From Curvibacter sp. (GTDB lineage Bacteria > Pseudomonadota > Gammaproteobacteria > Burkholderiales > Burkholderiaceae_C): DNA of 64,000 bases. Positions 1-10,568 of this stretch are shown here, piece by piece. Every line of letters begins with the position of its first letter. Positions within the stretch are counted from its first letter, which is position 1. A program made the translations under genes and the position numbers. A model generated the notes under the pieces. It searched no databases and was not told the DNA's origin. It saw nothing but the letters and a program-made list of their open reading frames with translations. The stretch lies in assembly GCA_020248905.1 (NCBI GenBank), contig JADCGR010000032.1, positions 16,150-80,149 of the forward strand, written 5' to 3'.

Positions 1-2392
1 CGTTTAGGAAGGTCTCGACGGCGGAGCCGAAGCCGTACCAACCCGGTAGGGTCAGGCGGCATTGGCCCCAGCTGAAGCCCCAGGGAATGGCGCGCAGGTC
101 CTCGATCCTCTGCGTGGCCTTGCGCGAAGCGGGACGTGATCCGATGTTGAGCTCGGCGATCTCTCGGATAGGCGTGGCGCCGAAGAAGTAATCGGCAAAG
201 CCCTCGGTCTCGTAGACCAGCTTGCGGTAGGCCGCCATGCTCGCGCGCGAGAGCTGCTCGGCCGCCTCCAGGTAAGCCTTGGCCGCCGGCTTGGTGGGCT
301 GCAGCAGGGTGGCTTCCAGCGTGGCGGCGACCAGGGTTTCGAGGTTGCGTCGGCCGATCTCGGGGTTGGCGTACTTGGAAGCGATGACCTCCCCCTGCTC
401 GGTCAGGCGGATCTGGCCGCGCACCGTGCCGGGGGGCTGGGCCAGGATGGCCTGGTAGCTCGGGCCGCCGCCGCGTCCTACGGTGCCGCCGCGGCCATGG
501 AACAGCCTGGCCTGTATCGGCTGCAGCTCGTCAAACAGTTCCACCAGCGCGATCTCGGCGCGATACAGCTCCCAATTGCTCGTGAAGATGCCACCGTCTT
601 TGTTGCTGTCCGAGTAGCCGAGCATGATGTCCTGCTCGAAATACTGGTCGGGCCGGCCGCGCTGGACCAGCGCGCGGATGCCGGGGAGCGCGTAATACTC
701 GCGCATGATGGGTGCGGCCTGGCGCAGGTCCTCGATGGTCTCGAAAAGCGGTACGACGATGAGGTCGGCCGTGCAGCTGCCGGTGTCGAGGGTGCCGCGC
801 ATCAGCCCCACCTCTTTTTGAAGCAGCAGGACCTCTAACAGGTCGCTCACCGTTTCGGTGTGGCTAATGATGTAGTGGCGTATGGCCTCGGCGCCGTAGC
901 GGCGGCGGATCTCCCGTGCAGCTTCGAAGACCGCCAGCTCGCTCTGCGTCCAGGCGCTGTACTCGGCGCCCACCACCCGCAGCGCCCGGGCGTCGGACAG
1001 CAGGCGCAGCAGCAGGCTGCGTTTGGCCATCTCGTCGAGCGCGGCGTAGTGCGATTCGATACGCGCTGTGGCCAGCAGCTCGGCGACGGCTTCCTCATGC
1101 TTGTCCGAGCTCTGGCGCAGGTCCAGCGTGGCCAGGTGAAAGCCAAAGACGTCCACAGCACGGATCAGCGCTCGCAGCCGCTGCTCGACCAGGGCCGCGC
1201 CGTGGCGTTCGTTCAGCGAGTCGGCGATGGTGCGCAGATCGGCCAGAAACTCGCTGGCAGCGGCATAGGGTTTCTGCGGTGCCACGGCGTGCCGTGCAGC
1301 CTCGCCGCCGCTGAGCTCGCGCAACGTGGCCGCCAGACGTGCGTAGATACCGATCAGCGCACGGCGGTAGGGCTCGTCGCGACGGTGCTCGCTGTTATCG
1401 GGCGAGGCATCGGCCAGCTGGCGCATGGCCGCGCTGCAGCCCACGAGCAGGTCGGACACCGAGAGCTCGGCGCCCAGCAGGTGCACTTCCGTCAGGTAAT
1501 GGCGCAGCGCCACCTCGGACTGGCGGGCCAGGGCCAATCGCATGGTCTCGGCCGTGACGTTGTGATTGCCGTCGCGGTCACCGCCGATCCAGTGCCCCAT
1601 GCGCAGGAAGCTGTGCAGATGGGGCTGGCCCAGCTCTCGCTCCAGGTTGCCGTAGAGCGCGGGAATCTCACGCAGGAAGGTGGGTTCGTAATAGCTCAGG
1701 GCGTTGTCGATCTCGTCGGCGACCTGCAGCTTGCTGTTGCGCACCAGCCGGGTCTGCCAGAGCTGCAGCACGCGCGCACGCAGCTGCGCCTCGTTGGCCG
1801 CCAGCTGGCGCGGGGTAAGCATGTCCTTGCGCGGGTCGACGCCGACCGCGCGGGCGCGGATCTCGTCGCGCTCGGTCAGCAGTCGGGCGATGGTGCGCTC
1901 CGCGTCCAGGATGCTCTTGCGCTGCACCTCGGTCGGATGGGCGGTGAGCACTGGCGAGAGAAAGCTGCGGGCCAGGGTGTTCGCGATGACCTTGGGCGTG
2001 ATGCCCGCCCAGCGTAGGCGCGACAGCGCCACTTCAATACTGCCTTCCTGTTCGCTGCCTGCGCGCTCATGCACCGCGCGGCGGCGGATGTGATGGCGGT
2101 CCTCCGCCAGGTTGGCCAGGTGGCTGAAATAGGTGAAGGCACGGATCACACTGACGGTCTGGTCATCGCTCAGACCCTTGAGCAGCTTCTTGAGGGCCTT
2201 TTCAGCCTCCGTATCGTCATGCCGGCGGAAGTTCACCGAGAGCTTGCGGATCTGCTCCACCAGCTCATAAGCCTCGCCGCCCTCCTGCTCGCGGATCACA
2301 TCCCCCAGGATGCGGCCGAGCAGGCGAATGTCTTCGACGAGGGGGCGCTCGTTGTCTCGGGATCGGGAAGGGGGGGCGGCGGGACCGGGCAT
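1..2392 (-). CDS. ppc: Phosphoenolpyruvate carboxylase, C-terminus outside window
   Basis: Makes oxaloacetate from phosphoenolpyruvate and bicarbonate, refilling the TCA cycle. About 797 codons are visible and the reading frame runs off the left edge, so roughly the last 140 residues of a usual ~940-residue enzyme are missing. Family motifs visible are LTAHPTE near residue 150 (catalytic His), [10 protein letters not shown] near 590-600 and [14 protein letters not shown] near 630. The ATG at 2390-2392 gives an N-terminus rich in Pro/Ala followed by the normal start of the fold. It is divergent from hemC. The frame is intact throughout, with no sign of a break. Confidence 0.96.
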   Translation of the reverse strand, partial: MPGPAAPPSRSRDNERPLVEDIRLLGRILGDVIREQEGGEAYELVEQIRKLSVNFRRHDDTEAEKALKKLLKGLSDDQTVSVIRAFTYFSHLANLAEDRHHIRRRAVHERAGSEQEGSIEVALSRLRWAGITPKVIANTLARSFLSPVLTAHPTEVQRKSILDAERTIARLLTERDEIRARAVGVDPRKDMLTPRQLAANEAQLRARVLQLWQTRLVRNSKLQVADEIDNALSYYEPTFLREIPALYGNLERELGQPHLHSFLRMGHWIGGDRDGNHNVTAETMRLALARQSEVALRHYLTEVHLLGAELSVSDLLVGCSAAMRQLADASPDNSEHRRDEPYRRALIGIYARLAATLRELSGGEAARHAVAPQKPYAAASEFLADLRTIADSLNERHGAALVEQRLRALIRAVDVFGFHLATLDLRQSSDKHEEAVAELLATARIESHYAALDEMAKRSLLLRLLSDARALRVVGAEYSAWTQSELAVFEAAREIRRRYGAEAIRHYIISHTETVSDLLEVLLLQKEVGLMRGTLDTGSCTADLIVVPLFETIEDLRQAAPIMREYYALPGIRALVQRGRPDQYFEQDIMLGYSDSNKDGGIFTSNWELYRAEIALVELFDELQPIQARLFHGRGGTVGRGGGPSYQAILAQPPGTVRGQIRLTEQGEVIASKYANPEIGRRNLETLVAATLEATLLQPTKPAAKAYLEAAEQLSRASMAAYRKLVYETEGFADYFFGATPIREIAELNIGSRPASRKATQRIEDLRAIPWGFSWGQCRLTLPGWYGFGSAVETFLN

Positions 2393-2434
2393 GAGGTGTC
2401 CTGTGAAGCTGCAAATTTGAGTGGCGTCGCATGC

Positions 2435-2440
2435 TAGCAT
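2435..2440 (+). promoter_or_regulatory. Candidate extended -10 promoter for hemC
   Basis: TGCTAGCAT matches an extended -10 element (TGn followed by TAGCAT). No good -35 is seen at the right spacing. Transcription would begin near 2447, giving a leader of about 85 bases before hemC that contains the hairpin at 2488-2510. It also lies in a 10-base palindrome (ATGCTAGCAT). Assigned from pattern alone. Confidence 0.35.
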
Positions 2441-2487
2441 CGCCTGCGTATCTATCCATTGTGTCTTGATTGCCCTCTGATCAGCCC

Positions 2488-2510
2488 GACGCGGGTGGTC
2501 CGCGTCTTTT
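2488..2510 (+). terminator. Terminator-like hairpin in the hemC leader
   Basis: GACGCGG (2488-2494) and CCGCGTC (2500-2506) form a perfect 7-bp stem with a 5-base loop, followed by TTTT. It points toward hemC, 20 bases before the hemC ATG. The only upstream gene, ppc, is transcribed the other way, so the hairpin has no co-directional gene to terminate. It could be a leader attenuator or the 3' end of a short RNA. The T-run is short, so efficiency is uncertain. Confidence 0.5.
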
Positions 2511-2530
2511 CCCTCAAAAAATATCGATAC

Positions 2531-3460
2531 ATGAACCTCACGATCGCAACCCGTGAAAGCCGCCTTGCCATGTGGCAGGCTGAGCATGTGCAAGCCCTCC
2601 TCACGCAACAGGGGCACGCTGTGAAGCTGCTGGGCATGACAACCCGGGGTGATCAGATCCTTGATCGGTCGCTGAGCAAGGTCGGGGGCAAGGGCTTGTT
2701 CGTCAAGGAGCTGGAGGTGGCGCTGGAAGAGGGACATGCCGACCTGGCCGTGCATTCGCTCAAGGACGTTCCCATGGAGCTGCCCGAGGGCTTTGCCCTG
2801 GCCTGCGTGATGGAACGCGAGGATCCGCGCGACGCCTTCGTCTCGCCACGTTACGCCAGCCTGGCCGCGCTGCCCCAGGGTGCCGTGGTAGGCACGTCCA
2901 GCCTGCGCCGCGTAGCCCTGCTGCGCGCCGCGCGACGGGATCTGAGGATTGAGCCGTTGCGCGGCAACCTCGATACGCGTCTGCGCAAGCTGGACGAGGG
3001 TCAATACGACGCCATCGTACTGGCTGCTGCTGGGCTCAAGCGCCTCGACATGGAGCATCGTATCCGCTCGGTCTTCACGCCGGCACAGATGCTGCCCGCA
3101 GCCGGCCAGGGCGCGCTGGGAATTGAGATCCGAAGTTCGCGGCCCGAGGTGCAGGCCGCGCTGGCGCCGCTGGTCCACCAAGGCACCTGGTTGCGCGTGG
3201 CGGCCGAACGGGCGGTGAGCCGGGCCATGGGCGCAAGCTGCTCCATGCCCCTGGCCGCTTACGCCACGCTGGACAGCGGCACGCTCAGCCTGCAGGCGGC
3301 CTGGGGCGACCCGCACGGGCACGTTCCGCTGGTCCGTGCGCAGGGCAGCGCCGCAGCAGCTGACCTGGCAGCGGCCGAGGCCCTGGGCCTGCAGGTGGCC
3401 GACCAGTTGCGTCAAGGCGTGCAGCAGGCCGGTGGCACGCTGGAAAATGTTGCCCGCTGA
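2531..3460 (+). CDS. hemC: Hydroxymethylbilane synthase (porphobilinogen deaminase)
   Basis: Cytosolic haem-pathway enzyme joining four porphobilinogen molecules into hydroxymethylbilane. The ATG at 2531 gives 309 residues beginning [20 protein letters not shown], the usual family start and length; an in-frame extension upstream would add unlikely residues. Visible motifs include [31 protein letters not shown] and the [10 protein letters not shown] segment whose Cys (about residue 237) carries the dipyrromethane cofactor. It is followed 41 bases later by hemD and probably heads the hemC-hemD-hemX-hemY transcript. Confidence 0.97.
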   Translation: MNLTIATRESRLAMWQAEHVQALLTQQGHAVKLLGMTTRGDQILDRSLSKVGGKGLFVKELEVALEEGHADLAVHSLKDVPMELPEGFALACVMEREDPRDAFVSPRYASLAALPQGAVVGTSSLRRVALLRAARRDLRIEPLRGNLDTRLRKLDEGQYDAIVLAAAGLKRLDMEHRIRSVFTPAQMLPAAGQGALGIEIRSSRPEVQAALAPLVHQGTWLRVAAERAVSRAMGASCSMPLAAYATLDSGTLSLQAAWGDPHGHVPLVRAQGSAAAADLAAAEALGLQVADQLRQGVQQAGGTLENVAR

Positions 3461-3501
3461 GCGCTGTTCGCGTCCCGTAACTGTGCGAGCCGGCCCCGAC
3501 G

Positions 3502-4272
3502 ATGCGCGTCGTTGTCACCCGCCCCCAGCGTGAGGCGCAGGCCTGGGTCCGGTCTTTCCAGCAGGCTGGCCATGAGGCCTGGGCCTTGCCTCTGATCGGC
3601 ATCGGACCCGCACCCGACCTGGCCTTGGTGCAGCAGGCCTGGCACCATGCCGCGCGTTACCAGGCCGTGATGTTCGTTAGCGCCAACGCGGTCGGGAGCT
3701 TTTTTTCGCAGCGGCCTGCGGACTCGCCGCCGATAGCTCAGGCCTGGGCCACGGGGCCTGGCACAGTCAGGGCCCTGCGGCAGGCGGGTGTTCCCGAACA
3801 AGACATCGTGGCCCCCTCGCCTGACGCCGCCCAGTTTGATTCCGAGGCGCTCTGGCAGCAGGTGCGCGAGCGGGTGAGTGGGCGTACCGAAGTCCTCATC
3901 GTGCGGGGCGCTGACGCCCAGGGGTTGAGCAGCGAGGGCGCCGGGCGCGACTGGTTCGCACAGCAGTTGCGCCAGGCCGGCGCCGGCGTCGAGTTTCTCG
4001 CGAGCTATCAGCGCCAGCGGCCCGAGCCCACCGCTGCGGCCCTGCAAAGGGCTCGCGCTGCGGCCAGCGATGGCTCCGTGTGGGTCTTCAGCAGCAGCGA
4101 AGCCGTGCACAACTTGCAGTTCGTTTTGCCCGCACAGGACTGGGCTGCGGCCGTGGCTGTGGCCACGCATGCGCGCATCGCCGCAGCGGTGCGCGCGGCC
4201 GGTTTTGGCCAAGTGCGGGAGTCACGCCCCAGCCTGCCGAATGTGCTGGCGTCGATAGAATCCGTGGCATGA
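3502..4272 (+). CDS. hemD: Uroporphyrinogen-III synthase
   Basis: Cyclises hydroxymethylbilane to uroporphyrinogen III, the step after HemC. The protein has 256 residues, normal for the family, and begins [16 protein letters not shown], the typical VTRP start of HemD. Other recognisable stretches are [12 protein letters not shown] and [12 protein letters not shown], the paired S-x-(N/E)-AV segments of the two lobes. HemD sequences are poorly conserved, so the neighbours hemC and hemX matter for the call. Its stop overlaps the hemX start (ATGA at 4269-4272), indicating translational coupling. Confidence 0.93.
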   Translation: MRVVVTRPQREAQAWVRSFQQAGHEAWALPLIGIGPAPDLALVQQAWHHAARYQAVMFVSANAVGSFFSQRPADSPPIAQAWATGPGTVRALRQAGVPEQDIVAPSPDAAQFDSEALWQQVRERVSGRTEVLIVRGADAQGLSSEGAGRDWFAQQLRQAGAGVEFLASYQRQRPEPTAAALQRARAAASDGSVWVFSSSEAVHNLQFVLPAQDWAAAVAVATHARIAAAVRAAGFGQVRESRPSLPNVLASIESVA

Positions 4273-5354
4273 ACGCCACCGAGTCCCCGCCGGCGCCCGA
4301 GGCGTGCGTCGTTGCTCCGCAAGCCGCCGAGGCGACGCCCTCGACGCCGCCAAGCGGCGAAGCGCAGACGCCGGCCCGCGTGTCGCGCCCGCTCGTGCTC
4401 GCGCTAGGGGTGCTGGGCCTTCTGGGCCTGCTGCTCAGTGCCCTGCTCTGGGACCGGTTGTCGACCCTGCAGGACCAGCTTTCGCGCCAGACGGCGGAGG
4501 CGGGCGCCACGGCGGCCGAGGCCCGTACCCTGGTGCGGCAGACCCAGGAGCGTGAGCGTGAGCTGGCCGCCCGCCAAGCGGTGCTGGAGGCGCGGCTGAG
4601 CGAGGTGGCTCTGCAGCGCACCCAGCTGGAAGAGCTGATGCAGAGTCTGACGCGCTCGCGCGACGAAAACCTCGTGGTGGATATTGAGTCGGCCTTGCGG
4701 CTGGCCCAGCAGCAAGCCCAGTTGACGGGCAACGTCGAGCCCCTGCTGGCGGCGCTGCGCACGGCCGAGCAGCGCGTCCAGCGTGTTCCGCAGGTGCGGC
4801 TGGCCCCGGTGCAGCGTGCGCTCGCGCGCGACGTGGCTCGCATCAAGTCCACGCCAGTCGCCGACACGCCCACCTTGCTGGCGCGTCTGGATGAACTCGT
4901 GCGGCAGGTCGATGAACTGCCGCTGGTCAACGCGGTCGGCCCGTCCGCCGCGCGCGAGACGCCGACGCCAGACGCCGCTGGCCCGGCCCTCAGCTGGTGG
5001 CAGCGCAGCCTTCAGCGCATGCAGGACGAGCTGCGCGCGCTGGTGCGGGTCAGCCGCATCGATCAGCCCGAGGCTGTGCTGCTCTCCCCCGACCAGTCTT
5101 TCTTCGTGCGCGAGAACCTCAAGCTGCTTTTGCTGAATGCACGCCTGGGCCTGCTGGCGCGTCAGCCCGAGGCAGCCCGCGCCGACCTGCAGAAGGCCTT
5201 GGCGGCGCTCGACAGGTATTTCGATCCCAACGCGCGCCGCACGCGCTCCGCCGCCGATTTGCTGACGCAGACCCGCGACCAGATGAGGGCGCTCGAACTC
5301 CCGCGCATCGATGACACCCTTGCGGCTCTGGCTGCGGCCGCTGCGGGCCGCTGA
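4269..5354 (+). CDS. hemX: HemX-like membrane protein of the haem operon
   Basis: 361 residues. An acidic, Pro-rich cytoplasmic N-terminus is followed by one membrane segment (LVLALGVLGLLGLLLSALLW, about residues 43-62), then a coiled-coil region rich in Ala, Glu, Arg and Gln (about 65-150) and a helical C-terminal domain. This matches the HemX family found between hemD and hemY in proteobacteria. It is sometimes labelled uroporphyrinogen-III C-methyltransferase, but no SAM-binding methylase motif is visible, so that enzymatic label is not supported. Likely a scaffold or accessory protein of the pathway. Confidence 0.85.
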   Translation: MNATESPPAPEACVVAPQAAEATPSTPPSGEAQTPARVSRPLVLALGVLGLLGLLLSALLWDRLSTLQDQLSRQTAEAGATAAEARTLVRQTQERERELAARQAVLEARLSEVALQRTQLEELMQSLTRSRDENLVVDIESALRLAQQQAQLTGNVEPLLAALRTAEQRVQRVPQVRLAPVQRALARDVARIKSTPVADTPTLLARLDELVRQVDELPLVNAVGPSAARETPTPDAAGPALSWWQRSLQRMQDELRALVRVSRIDQPEAVLLSPDQSFFVRENLKLLLLNARLGLLARQPEAARADLQKALAALDRYFDPNARRTRSAADLLTQTRDQMRALELPRIDDTLAALAAAAAGR

Positions 5355-5378
5355 GCGGCGAGGCTGATCCGATCTCTC

Positions 5379-6662
5379 ATGCGTAACGCCCTCTGGTTTC
5401 TGGCCCTGTTCGCTATCGCCGTCGGCGTGGCCCTCTTTGCCGGCAACAACCAGGGCACTGTCACGCTGTTCTGGCCGCCTTACCGGGTAGACCTGTCACT
5501 CAATCTGGTATTGCTGAGCCTGTTTGCCGGCTTCGTGCTGCTTTACGCCGCCTTGCGCGGTTTGGCGCTGCTGCTGGGGTTACCCGCCGAGGCGCGGCGC
5601 TGGCGTTCGCGCCACCAGGAGCGCTTGCAGCAGCAGGGTCTGCTCGATGCCTTGTCGCATCTGACGGCCGGGCGCTACACTCGCGCGCGCAAGGCGGCGC
5701 AGAACGTGGTGGCCCAGACCGAGGCGCTCGCCCGCGCCGAACAGACGCCGTCCCAGGCAAACCGTCTCATGGCACTTGCGCATCTGCTGGCCGCAGAATG
5801 CGCGCACGCGCTGCAGGATCGCGGTGCACGCGAGGAGCATGCACGACAGGCCCTCGCCCTGAGTCCGGGGCGCCGGCGCGACGCGCAGGAGCTACGTGAG
5901 GGCGTACAACTGCGCTTGGCGCGTTGGGCCTTCGATGACCGCGACGTGCAGGCGGCGCTACAACGGCTGGATGAATTGCCGCAGGGGGTAGCCCGCCGTA
6001 CCCTGGCCTTGCGCCTGAGACTGAAGGTGACCCGGCTGGCCGGGCAGTTCCGCTCGGCGCTGGAGACGGTGCGTCTGCTGGGCAAGCATCGCGCGTTCTC
6101 CGAATTAGCGGCGCGCAGCCTTGTGCGCAGCCTGGCCACCGAGTTGCTGCGCGGTACGCATGATCCATCACAACTGGCCCGCGCCTGGGGCCAGCTTGAC
6201 GATGCCGAGCGGCGCATGCCCGAGCTGGCCCTGCAGGCCGGAGAGCGCATGCTTGACCTCGGCGGTGACTTCGACCAGGTGCAGCAGTGGCTGCTGCCGG
6301 TCTGGGAGCAACTCGTGCGTCCCGGCTCGATGTTGCCACCAGCGCTGCGGCTGCGGCTGGTCCTGCTTCTGGAGCGTGGATTCCGGCAGACGCCCGGCCA
6401 GCCCGACGCGGCCTGGCTGGCCCGCATCGAAGCGGCCCAGATGGGCAATCCGCGCGAGCCCCTGCTGCAGTACCTTGCAGGCATGGCTTGCATGCACCTG
6501 AGCCTGTGGGGCAAGGCCCAGCAGTTGTTGCAGCAGTCCCTGGCCCAGCTTACCGACGACACGCTGCGTCGCCGCGCCTGGGCGGCGCTGGCTCGTCTGG
6601 CCGAGCAGCGGGAGGACGCTGCGGCGGCCCTCGAGGCCTGGCGTCAGGCAGCCCAGGGCTGA
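5379..6662 (+). CDS. hemY: HemY-like TPR membrane protein
   Basis: 427 residues. Two N-terminal membrane segments (about residues 4-22 and 40-65, LVLLSLFAGFVLLYAALRGLALLLG) precede a long alpha-helical region with tetratricopeptide character. This is the proteobacterial HemY family, unrelated to the Bacillus protoporphyrinogen oxidase of the same name, so no enzymatic activity should be assumed. Its position as last gene of hemC-D-X-Y supports the call. The gap to hemX is 24 bases. Confidence 0.88.
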   Translation: MRNALWFLALFAIAVGVALFAGNNQGTVTLFWPPYRVDLSLNLVLLSLFAGFVLLYAALRGLALLLGLPAEARRWRSRHQERLQQQGLLDALSHLTAGRYTRARKAAQNVVAQTEALARAEQTPSQANRLMALAHLLAAECAHALQDRGAREEHARQALALSPGRRRDAQELREGVQLRLARWAFDDRDVQAALQRLDELPQGVARRTLALRLRLKVTRLAGQFRSALETVRLLGKHRAFSELAARSLVRSLATELLRGTHDPSQLARAWGQLDDAERRMPELALQAGERMLDLGGDFDQVQQWLLPVWEQLVRPGSMLPPALRLRLVLLLERGFRQTPGQPDAAWLARIEAAQMGNPREPLLQYLAGMACMHLSLWGKAQQLLQQSLAQLTDDTLRRRAWAALARLAEQREDAAAALEAWRQAAQG

Positions 6663-6690
6663 TCGCACGCCGACGCGCGGGTTGCACAGG

Positions 6691-6719
6691 ATGACGCGAG
6701 CTTGCGAAAGGGCTAATAT
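6691..6719 (+). promoter_or_regulatory. Candidate sigma-70 promoter for the GGDEF-like gene
   Basis: ATGACG (6691-6696) is separated by exactly 17 bases from TAATAT (6714-6719). Transcription would begin near 6726, giving a leader of roughly 18 bases before the ATG at 6744. This suggests the gene is transcribed separately from the hem block. Pattern-based only. Confidence 0.45.
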
Positions 6720-6743
6720 GGGCTGCAACAATCAGCGTGCGCC

Positions 6744-7811
6744 ATGACGACTTTTACCGAACACCTGATCAAGCTGACCGATCACCGCGACCGCGATCTG
6801 CTGGAGCTGACGCTGGCCAAGGCCCTGATCGACCTCGTGCCCATTCAGCGCGTGGTGATGGCCCGTGTTACCGCCGAAGACAACGAGAAGCGCTGGCTGG
6901 ATCTGGTCTCGCTGGATGCTGGTGGCGGTGGCAGGGTGGTGGATCCCTTGCGCATCGACTTTAAGGAGCTGCCGCGGCTCGAAGATTCCTACGACCGCCT
7001 GCGCTGCCTGCGCGGCCAGCAGGAGATTGAAGTGGCTTGGGCGGGCGAGGGTGGGCCGCGCATCTACTACCGCCCGCTGTTCGGCGACGGCCGCAGCGAG
7101 GATGATCAGGGCGTGATGGAGATCCATGCGGCTGGCGTACTCGCCGCCGAGGACAGGCTGACCATCGCCCAACTGCACCGTATCTATTGCAATATGTACA
7201 CACTGCTGGCCTATAGCGACCGCGATGCGCTCACGGGCCTGCTCAACCGCAAGTCGCTGGACGATACCTTCTACAGCGCGGTGCTTGAGGAGCTCGATGG
7301 CGTCATGCAGGACCCCAAGGCCGAGCCTGTCGCCGGCAAGGAGCGGCGTCACCGTGTGCCCCCCAACTATTGGCTGGGCAACATCGTGATCGACAACTAC
7401 CACCTGCTCAGCGACAAGTACGGCCATCTCATCATGGAAGAGGTGACCCTGCTGGTCGCGCGCATCATGGCCAGCACCTTCCGTACCCATGACCGGCTGT
7501 ACCGGTTCGGTGGAGAACAGTTCGCTGTGCTCTTCCATTGCCCCGAGGAAGCGCTTGCCCTGGGCGCGTTTGAGCGCCTACGCGCCAACATCGAGAAGTA
7601 CAACTTTCCCCAGGTAGGCCGCGTGACGATCAGCGCAGGCTTCACGCGCGTGCTGGCCGACGATTCCCCAAGCACGGCGCTGGAGCGTACCGAACAGGCG
7701 GTGGATTTCGCGCACAAGAACGGGCGCAACAAGGTCTGCAGCCACCCGGACCTTGTGCGCCGCGGAATGTTCGGAGAGGTGTCACGCACGGGATCGGTTG
7801 ACGTTTTTTGA
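6744..7811 (+). CDS. GGDEF-like domain protein with degenerate catalytic motif
   Basis: 355 residues. The N-terminal ~150 residues resemble a sensory GAF-like region but are not recognised with certainty. A diguanylate-cyclase-type domain follows (DALTGLLNRKSLDD near residue 160; RFGGEQFAVLF near 252; NGRNKV near the end). The signature GG(D/E)EF reads GGEQF, with Gln replacing the glutamate needed for metal binding and catalysis, and the DxxFKxxNDxxGH segment reads IDNYHLLSDKYGH. The substitutions suggest a receptor or scaffold, not an active cyclase, though this is inference. It ends just before a bidirectional terminator. Confidence 0.8.
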   Translation: MTTFTEHLIKLTDHRDRDLLELTLAKALIDLVPIQRVVMARVTAEDNEKRWLDLVSLDAGGGGRVVDPLRIDFKELPRLEDSYDRLRCLRGQQEIEVAWAGEGGPRIYYRPLFGDGRSEDDQGVMEIHAAGVLAAEDRLTIAQLHRIYCNMYTLLAYSDRDALTGLLNRKSLDDTFYSAVLEELDGVMQDPKAEPVAGKERRHRVPPNYWLGNIVIDNYHLLSDKYGHLIMEEVTLLVARIMASTFRTHDRLYRFGGEQFAVLFHCPEEALALGAFERLRANIEKYNFPQVGRVTISAGFTRVLADDSPSTALERTEQAVDFAHKNGRNKVCSHPDLVRRGMFGEVSRTGSVDVF

Positions 7812-7824
7812 GGCCCCGGAAACC

Positions 7825-7854
7825 AAAAAAAAAGCCCGCGTTAGCGGGCTTTTT
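7825..7854. terminator. Bidirectional intrinsic terminator
   Basis: AGCCCGC (7833-7839) and GCGGGCT (7844-7850) form a 7-bp stem with loop GTTA, flanked by nine A residues on the left and a T-run on the right. It can stop both the GGDEF-like gene (plus) and rne (minus), which converge here. Confidence 0.88.
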
Positions 7855-7892
7855 CACTCCTGGCTCCCAGACGTGAATTACGGCTGAAGCGC

Positions 7893-10568
7893 TTATTGCT
7901 CCTCGAAAGGCAGCTTCATGTCCCGAAGGTCCTTGCGGGTCTCCACCAGGATCAGCGGGCCTTCGTCGATGACCACGGGCGCCGGACGCTCGCGTCGCAC
8001 GTGGATAGGCTTGGGCTCCGCGGCAATAGCGGCCTGGACGGCTGCAATCTTGCCGGCGTCCGAGTTCACCCACTGCAGCCCGGAGCCGCTGGCCACGGCG
8101 TTGAGTTCGGACAGCGGCAGCGCATAGGGCTGCACACGGGGCAGCCCCGGCGCCAGCGGCGCCGGGCCGGTTGCGCGCGGCTCCTCTTGCGCTGCGGCGA
8201 GGGGTGCCACGGCGCTGTCCGTGGCGACTTCGCTCCCGGCCTCCTGCACCGTGCGTTCCTGACGCTCGCTGCGTTCACCGCGTCCACGGCGGTCGCGGCC
8301 ATGACGGTCGCGGGAGTGGCGCTCACGCTGGCCGTTGCCCTCACCTTCGGTGCGGTTCTCGGCCGTGGGCTGCGCATCGACGGCGTTGAGGACCTCGACG
8401 TGCGACTGCTCGGTACCGGCGTCCTGTGGACGGCGTTCTCCTTCGGCGCGCGGGCCGCGCTCGGGGCGGCGTTGTTCCCCACGGTCTTGACGCTCGCCGC
8501 GTTCCTGGCGTTCGCCGCGCGCCTCGTTACGCTCACCATTGCGACCGCGCTGTTCGCCGTTGCGTGGTGCCCGCTCCTGGCGTGCCTGCTCGACACCGAG
8601 CTCGGCTGTCCGGGGTGTACGCTGCTCGGCATCCTGCCGCTGGCCTTGGCGCTCGCCGCGCGGGCCCCGGGCCTCATTACGATCGCCGCGCTCCTGACGT
8701 TCGCCGCGCTCACCACTGCGGCCGCTGCGGCCGCCCCGGCCACGGCCTTCACCCCGACCCTCGTTGCGGTTCCCGTCCCGGCCACCCCGGGTATCGCGGC
8801 GTTCTTCCTTTTTCTCGGTCTTCACCGGCTCAGCGGCTGGCTTGCTGCCAAAGAGGCCCTTGAGCCAGCCCATGAAACCAGGGCTGGCCGGCTGCGGGGC
8901 CGGCGCCGGTGCGGGTTTGGCCGGGGCCTCGGCCACTTCCGGCTTGGGCGGCGCGATCGGCGCGGGTGCGTCGGGCAGCACGCCCTTGATCACCGGGCTC
9001 TGCTTGTTCGTAGGCTCCTGGGAACGGCGCGTGACGGTGGTCGGGTCTTCGATCTCCTCGGCCATCTCGTAGCTGGCCTCGATGCGGTCCAGGCGTGGAT
9101 CGTCGTGCTTGAGGCGCTCAAGCTTGTAGTTCGGTGTCTCCAGCGACTTGTTGGGCACCATCAACACGTTGATGCGCTGCTTGAGTTCGATCTTGGTGAT
9201 CTCGTTGCGCTTCTCGTTGAGCAGGAAGGACGCCACATCCACCGGCACCTGAACGTGGACGGCGGCGGTGTTGTCTTTCTGAGACTCCTCCTGGATGATG
9301 CGCAGGATTTGCAGCGCCGAGCTCTCGGTGTCACGGATGTGGCCTGCACCGCCGCAGCGCGGGCACGGGCAGGAGGCCCCCTCGGCCAGTGCCGGCCGCA
9401 GGCGCTGGCGGCTCATTTCCAACAGTCCGAACTTGGAGATGGTGCCGAACTGCACGCGGGCACGGTCCTGGCGCAGGGCATCACGCAGGCGATTCTCGAC
9501 ATCGCGGCGATTGCGGCTTTCCTCCATGTCGATGAAGTCGATCACGATCAGGCCGCCGAGGTCGCGCAGTCGCATCTGGCGCGCCACCTCGTCGGCGGCC
9601 TCCAGGTTGGTGCGCGTTGCGGTTTCCTCGATGTCGCCGCCCTTGATGGCGCGCGCCGAGTTGACGTCGATGGAAACCAGGGCCTCGGTGTGATCGATCA
9701 CGATGGCACCGCCTGAGGGCAGGTTGACCGTGCGGGCGTAGGCCGATTCGATCTGGTGCTCGATCTGGAAGCGGCTGAACAGTGGTGCGTTGTCGCGGTA
9801 GCGCTTCACCCGCGCGGCATGCTCGGGCATGACGTGGGCCATGAACTGCTGGGCCTGCTCGTAAACGTCATCGGTGTCGATCAGAATGTCGCCGATGTCG
9901 GCGTTGAAGTAATCGCGGATCGCGCGGATGACCAGACTTGATTCCTGGTAGATCAGGAAGGCGCCCTTGCCGCCCTTGGCCGCGCCGTCGATGGCGGTCC
10001 ACAGCTTGAGCAGGTAGTTCAGGTCCCACTGCAGCTCGGGAGCACTGCGGCCGATGCCGGCGGTGCGCGCGATGATGGACATGCCGTTGGGGTATTCCAG
10101 CTGGTCCAGTGCTTCCTTGAGCTCGGCGCGGTCATCCCCCTCGATGCGTCGGCTCACGCCGCCGCCGCGCGGGTTGTTGGGCATGAGTACCACATAGCGA
10201 CCCGCCAGCGAAACGAAGGTGGTCAGGGCGGCGCCCTTGTTGCCGCGTTCTTCCTTTTCCACCTGGACCAGCAGCTCCTGGCCCTCCTTGATCACGTCCT
10301 GAATGCGCGCCTGGCTGACCGGCACGCCCTGCTGGAAGTAATTGCGGGAAATTTCCTTGAAGGGCAGGAAGCCGTGGCGGTCTTCACCGTAGTCGACGAA
10401 GCAGGCCTCAAGAGAAGGCTCGACGCGCGTCACCACGGCCTTGTAGATATTGCCCTTGCGCTGCTCGCGCCCTTCGATTTCGATCTCGTAGTCGAGGAGC
10501 TTCTGCCCGTCGACAATGGCCAGGCGGCGCTCTTCGGCCTGCGTGGCGTTGATCAGCATCCGTTTCAT
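7893..10568 (-). CDS. rne: Ribonuclease E
   Basis: Endoribonuclease for rRNA and tRNA processing and mRNA decay. The 891-residue protein begins [20 protein letters not shown]. It has an S1 domain (about 36-125), the DNase-I-like catalytic core with [10 protein letters not shown] and LIVIDFIDM (aspartates matching E. coli D303 and D346), and the zinc link [14 protein letters not shown]. The C-terminal half is low complexity, with Pro/Ala segments and a long Arg/Gly/Glu-rich part typical of RNA-binding scaffolds. A good ribosome site (AAAGGAAACC) precedes the start. The roughly 500-base gap upstream would form a long leader, as in E. coli where it mediates autoregulation. Confidence 0.97.
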   Translation of the reverse strand: MKRMLINATQAEERRLAIVDGQKLLDYEIEIEGREQRKGNIYKAVVTRVEPSLEACFVDYGEDRHGFLPFKEISRNYFQQGVPVSQARIQDVIKEGQELLVQVEKEERGNKGAALTTFVSLAGRYVVLMPNNPRGGGVSRRIEGDDRAELKEALDQLEYPNGMSIIARTAGIGRSAPELQWDLNYLLKLWTAIDGAAKGGKGAFLIYQESSLVIRAIRDYFNADIGDILIDTDDVYEQAQQFMAHVMPEHAARVKRYRDNAPLFSRFQIEHQIESAYARTVNLPSGGAIVIDHTEALVSIDVNSARAIKGGDIEETATRTNLEAADEVARQMRLRDLGGLIVIDFIDMEESRNRRDVENRLRDALRQDRARVQFGTISKFGLLEMSRQRLRPALAEGASCPCPRCGGAGHIRDTESSALQILRIIQEESQKDNTAAVHVQVPVDVASFLLNEKRNEITKIELKQRINVLMVPNKSLETPNYKLERLKHDDPRLDRIEASYEMAEEIEDPTTVTRRSQEPTNKQSPVIKGVLPDAPAPIAPPKPEVAEAPAKPAPAPAPQPASPGFMGWLKGLFGSKPAAEPVKTEKKEERRDTRGGRDGNRNEGRGEGRGRGGRSGRSGERGERQERGDRNEARGPRGERQGQRQDAEQRTPRTAELGVEQARQERAPRNGEQRGRNGERNEARGERQERGERQDRGEQRRPERGPRAEGERRPQDAGTEQSHVEVLNAVDAQPTAENRTEGEGNGQRERHSRDRHGRDRRGRGERSERQERTVQEAGSEVATDSAVAPLAAAQEEPRATGPAPLAPGLPRVQPYALPLSELNAVASGSGLQWVNSDAGKIAAVQAAIAAEPKPIHVRRERPAPVVIDEGPLILVETRKDLRDMKLPFEEQ

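Noticed and set aside
4269..5354. HemX as a uroporphyrinogen-III methyltransferase
   Set aside because: No SAM-binding methylase motifs; only membrane span, coiled coil and helical domain.
6744..7811. Active diguanylate cyclase
   Set aside because: Catalytic Glu replaced by Gln in GGEQF, so activity is not supported.
7896..9716. Long plus-strand frame of about 600 codons
   Set aside because: Opposite strand of rne, whose Arg/Glu/Gly-rich region creates long open frames by codon bias.
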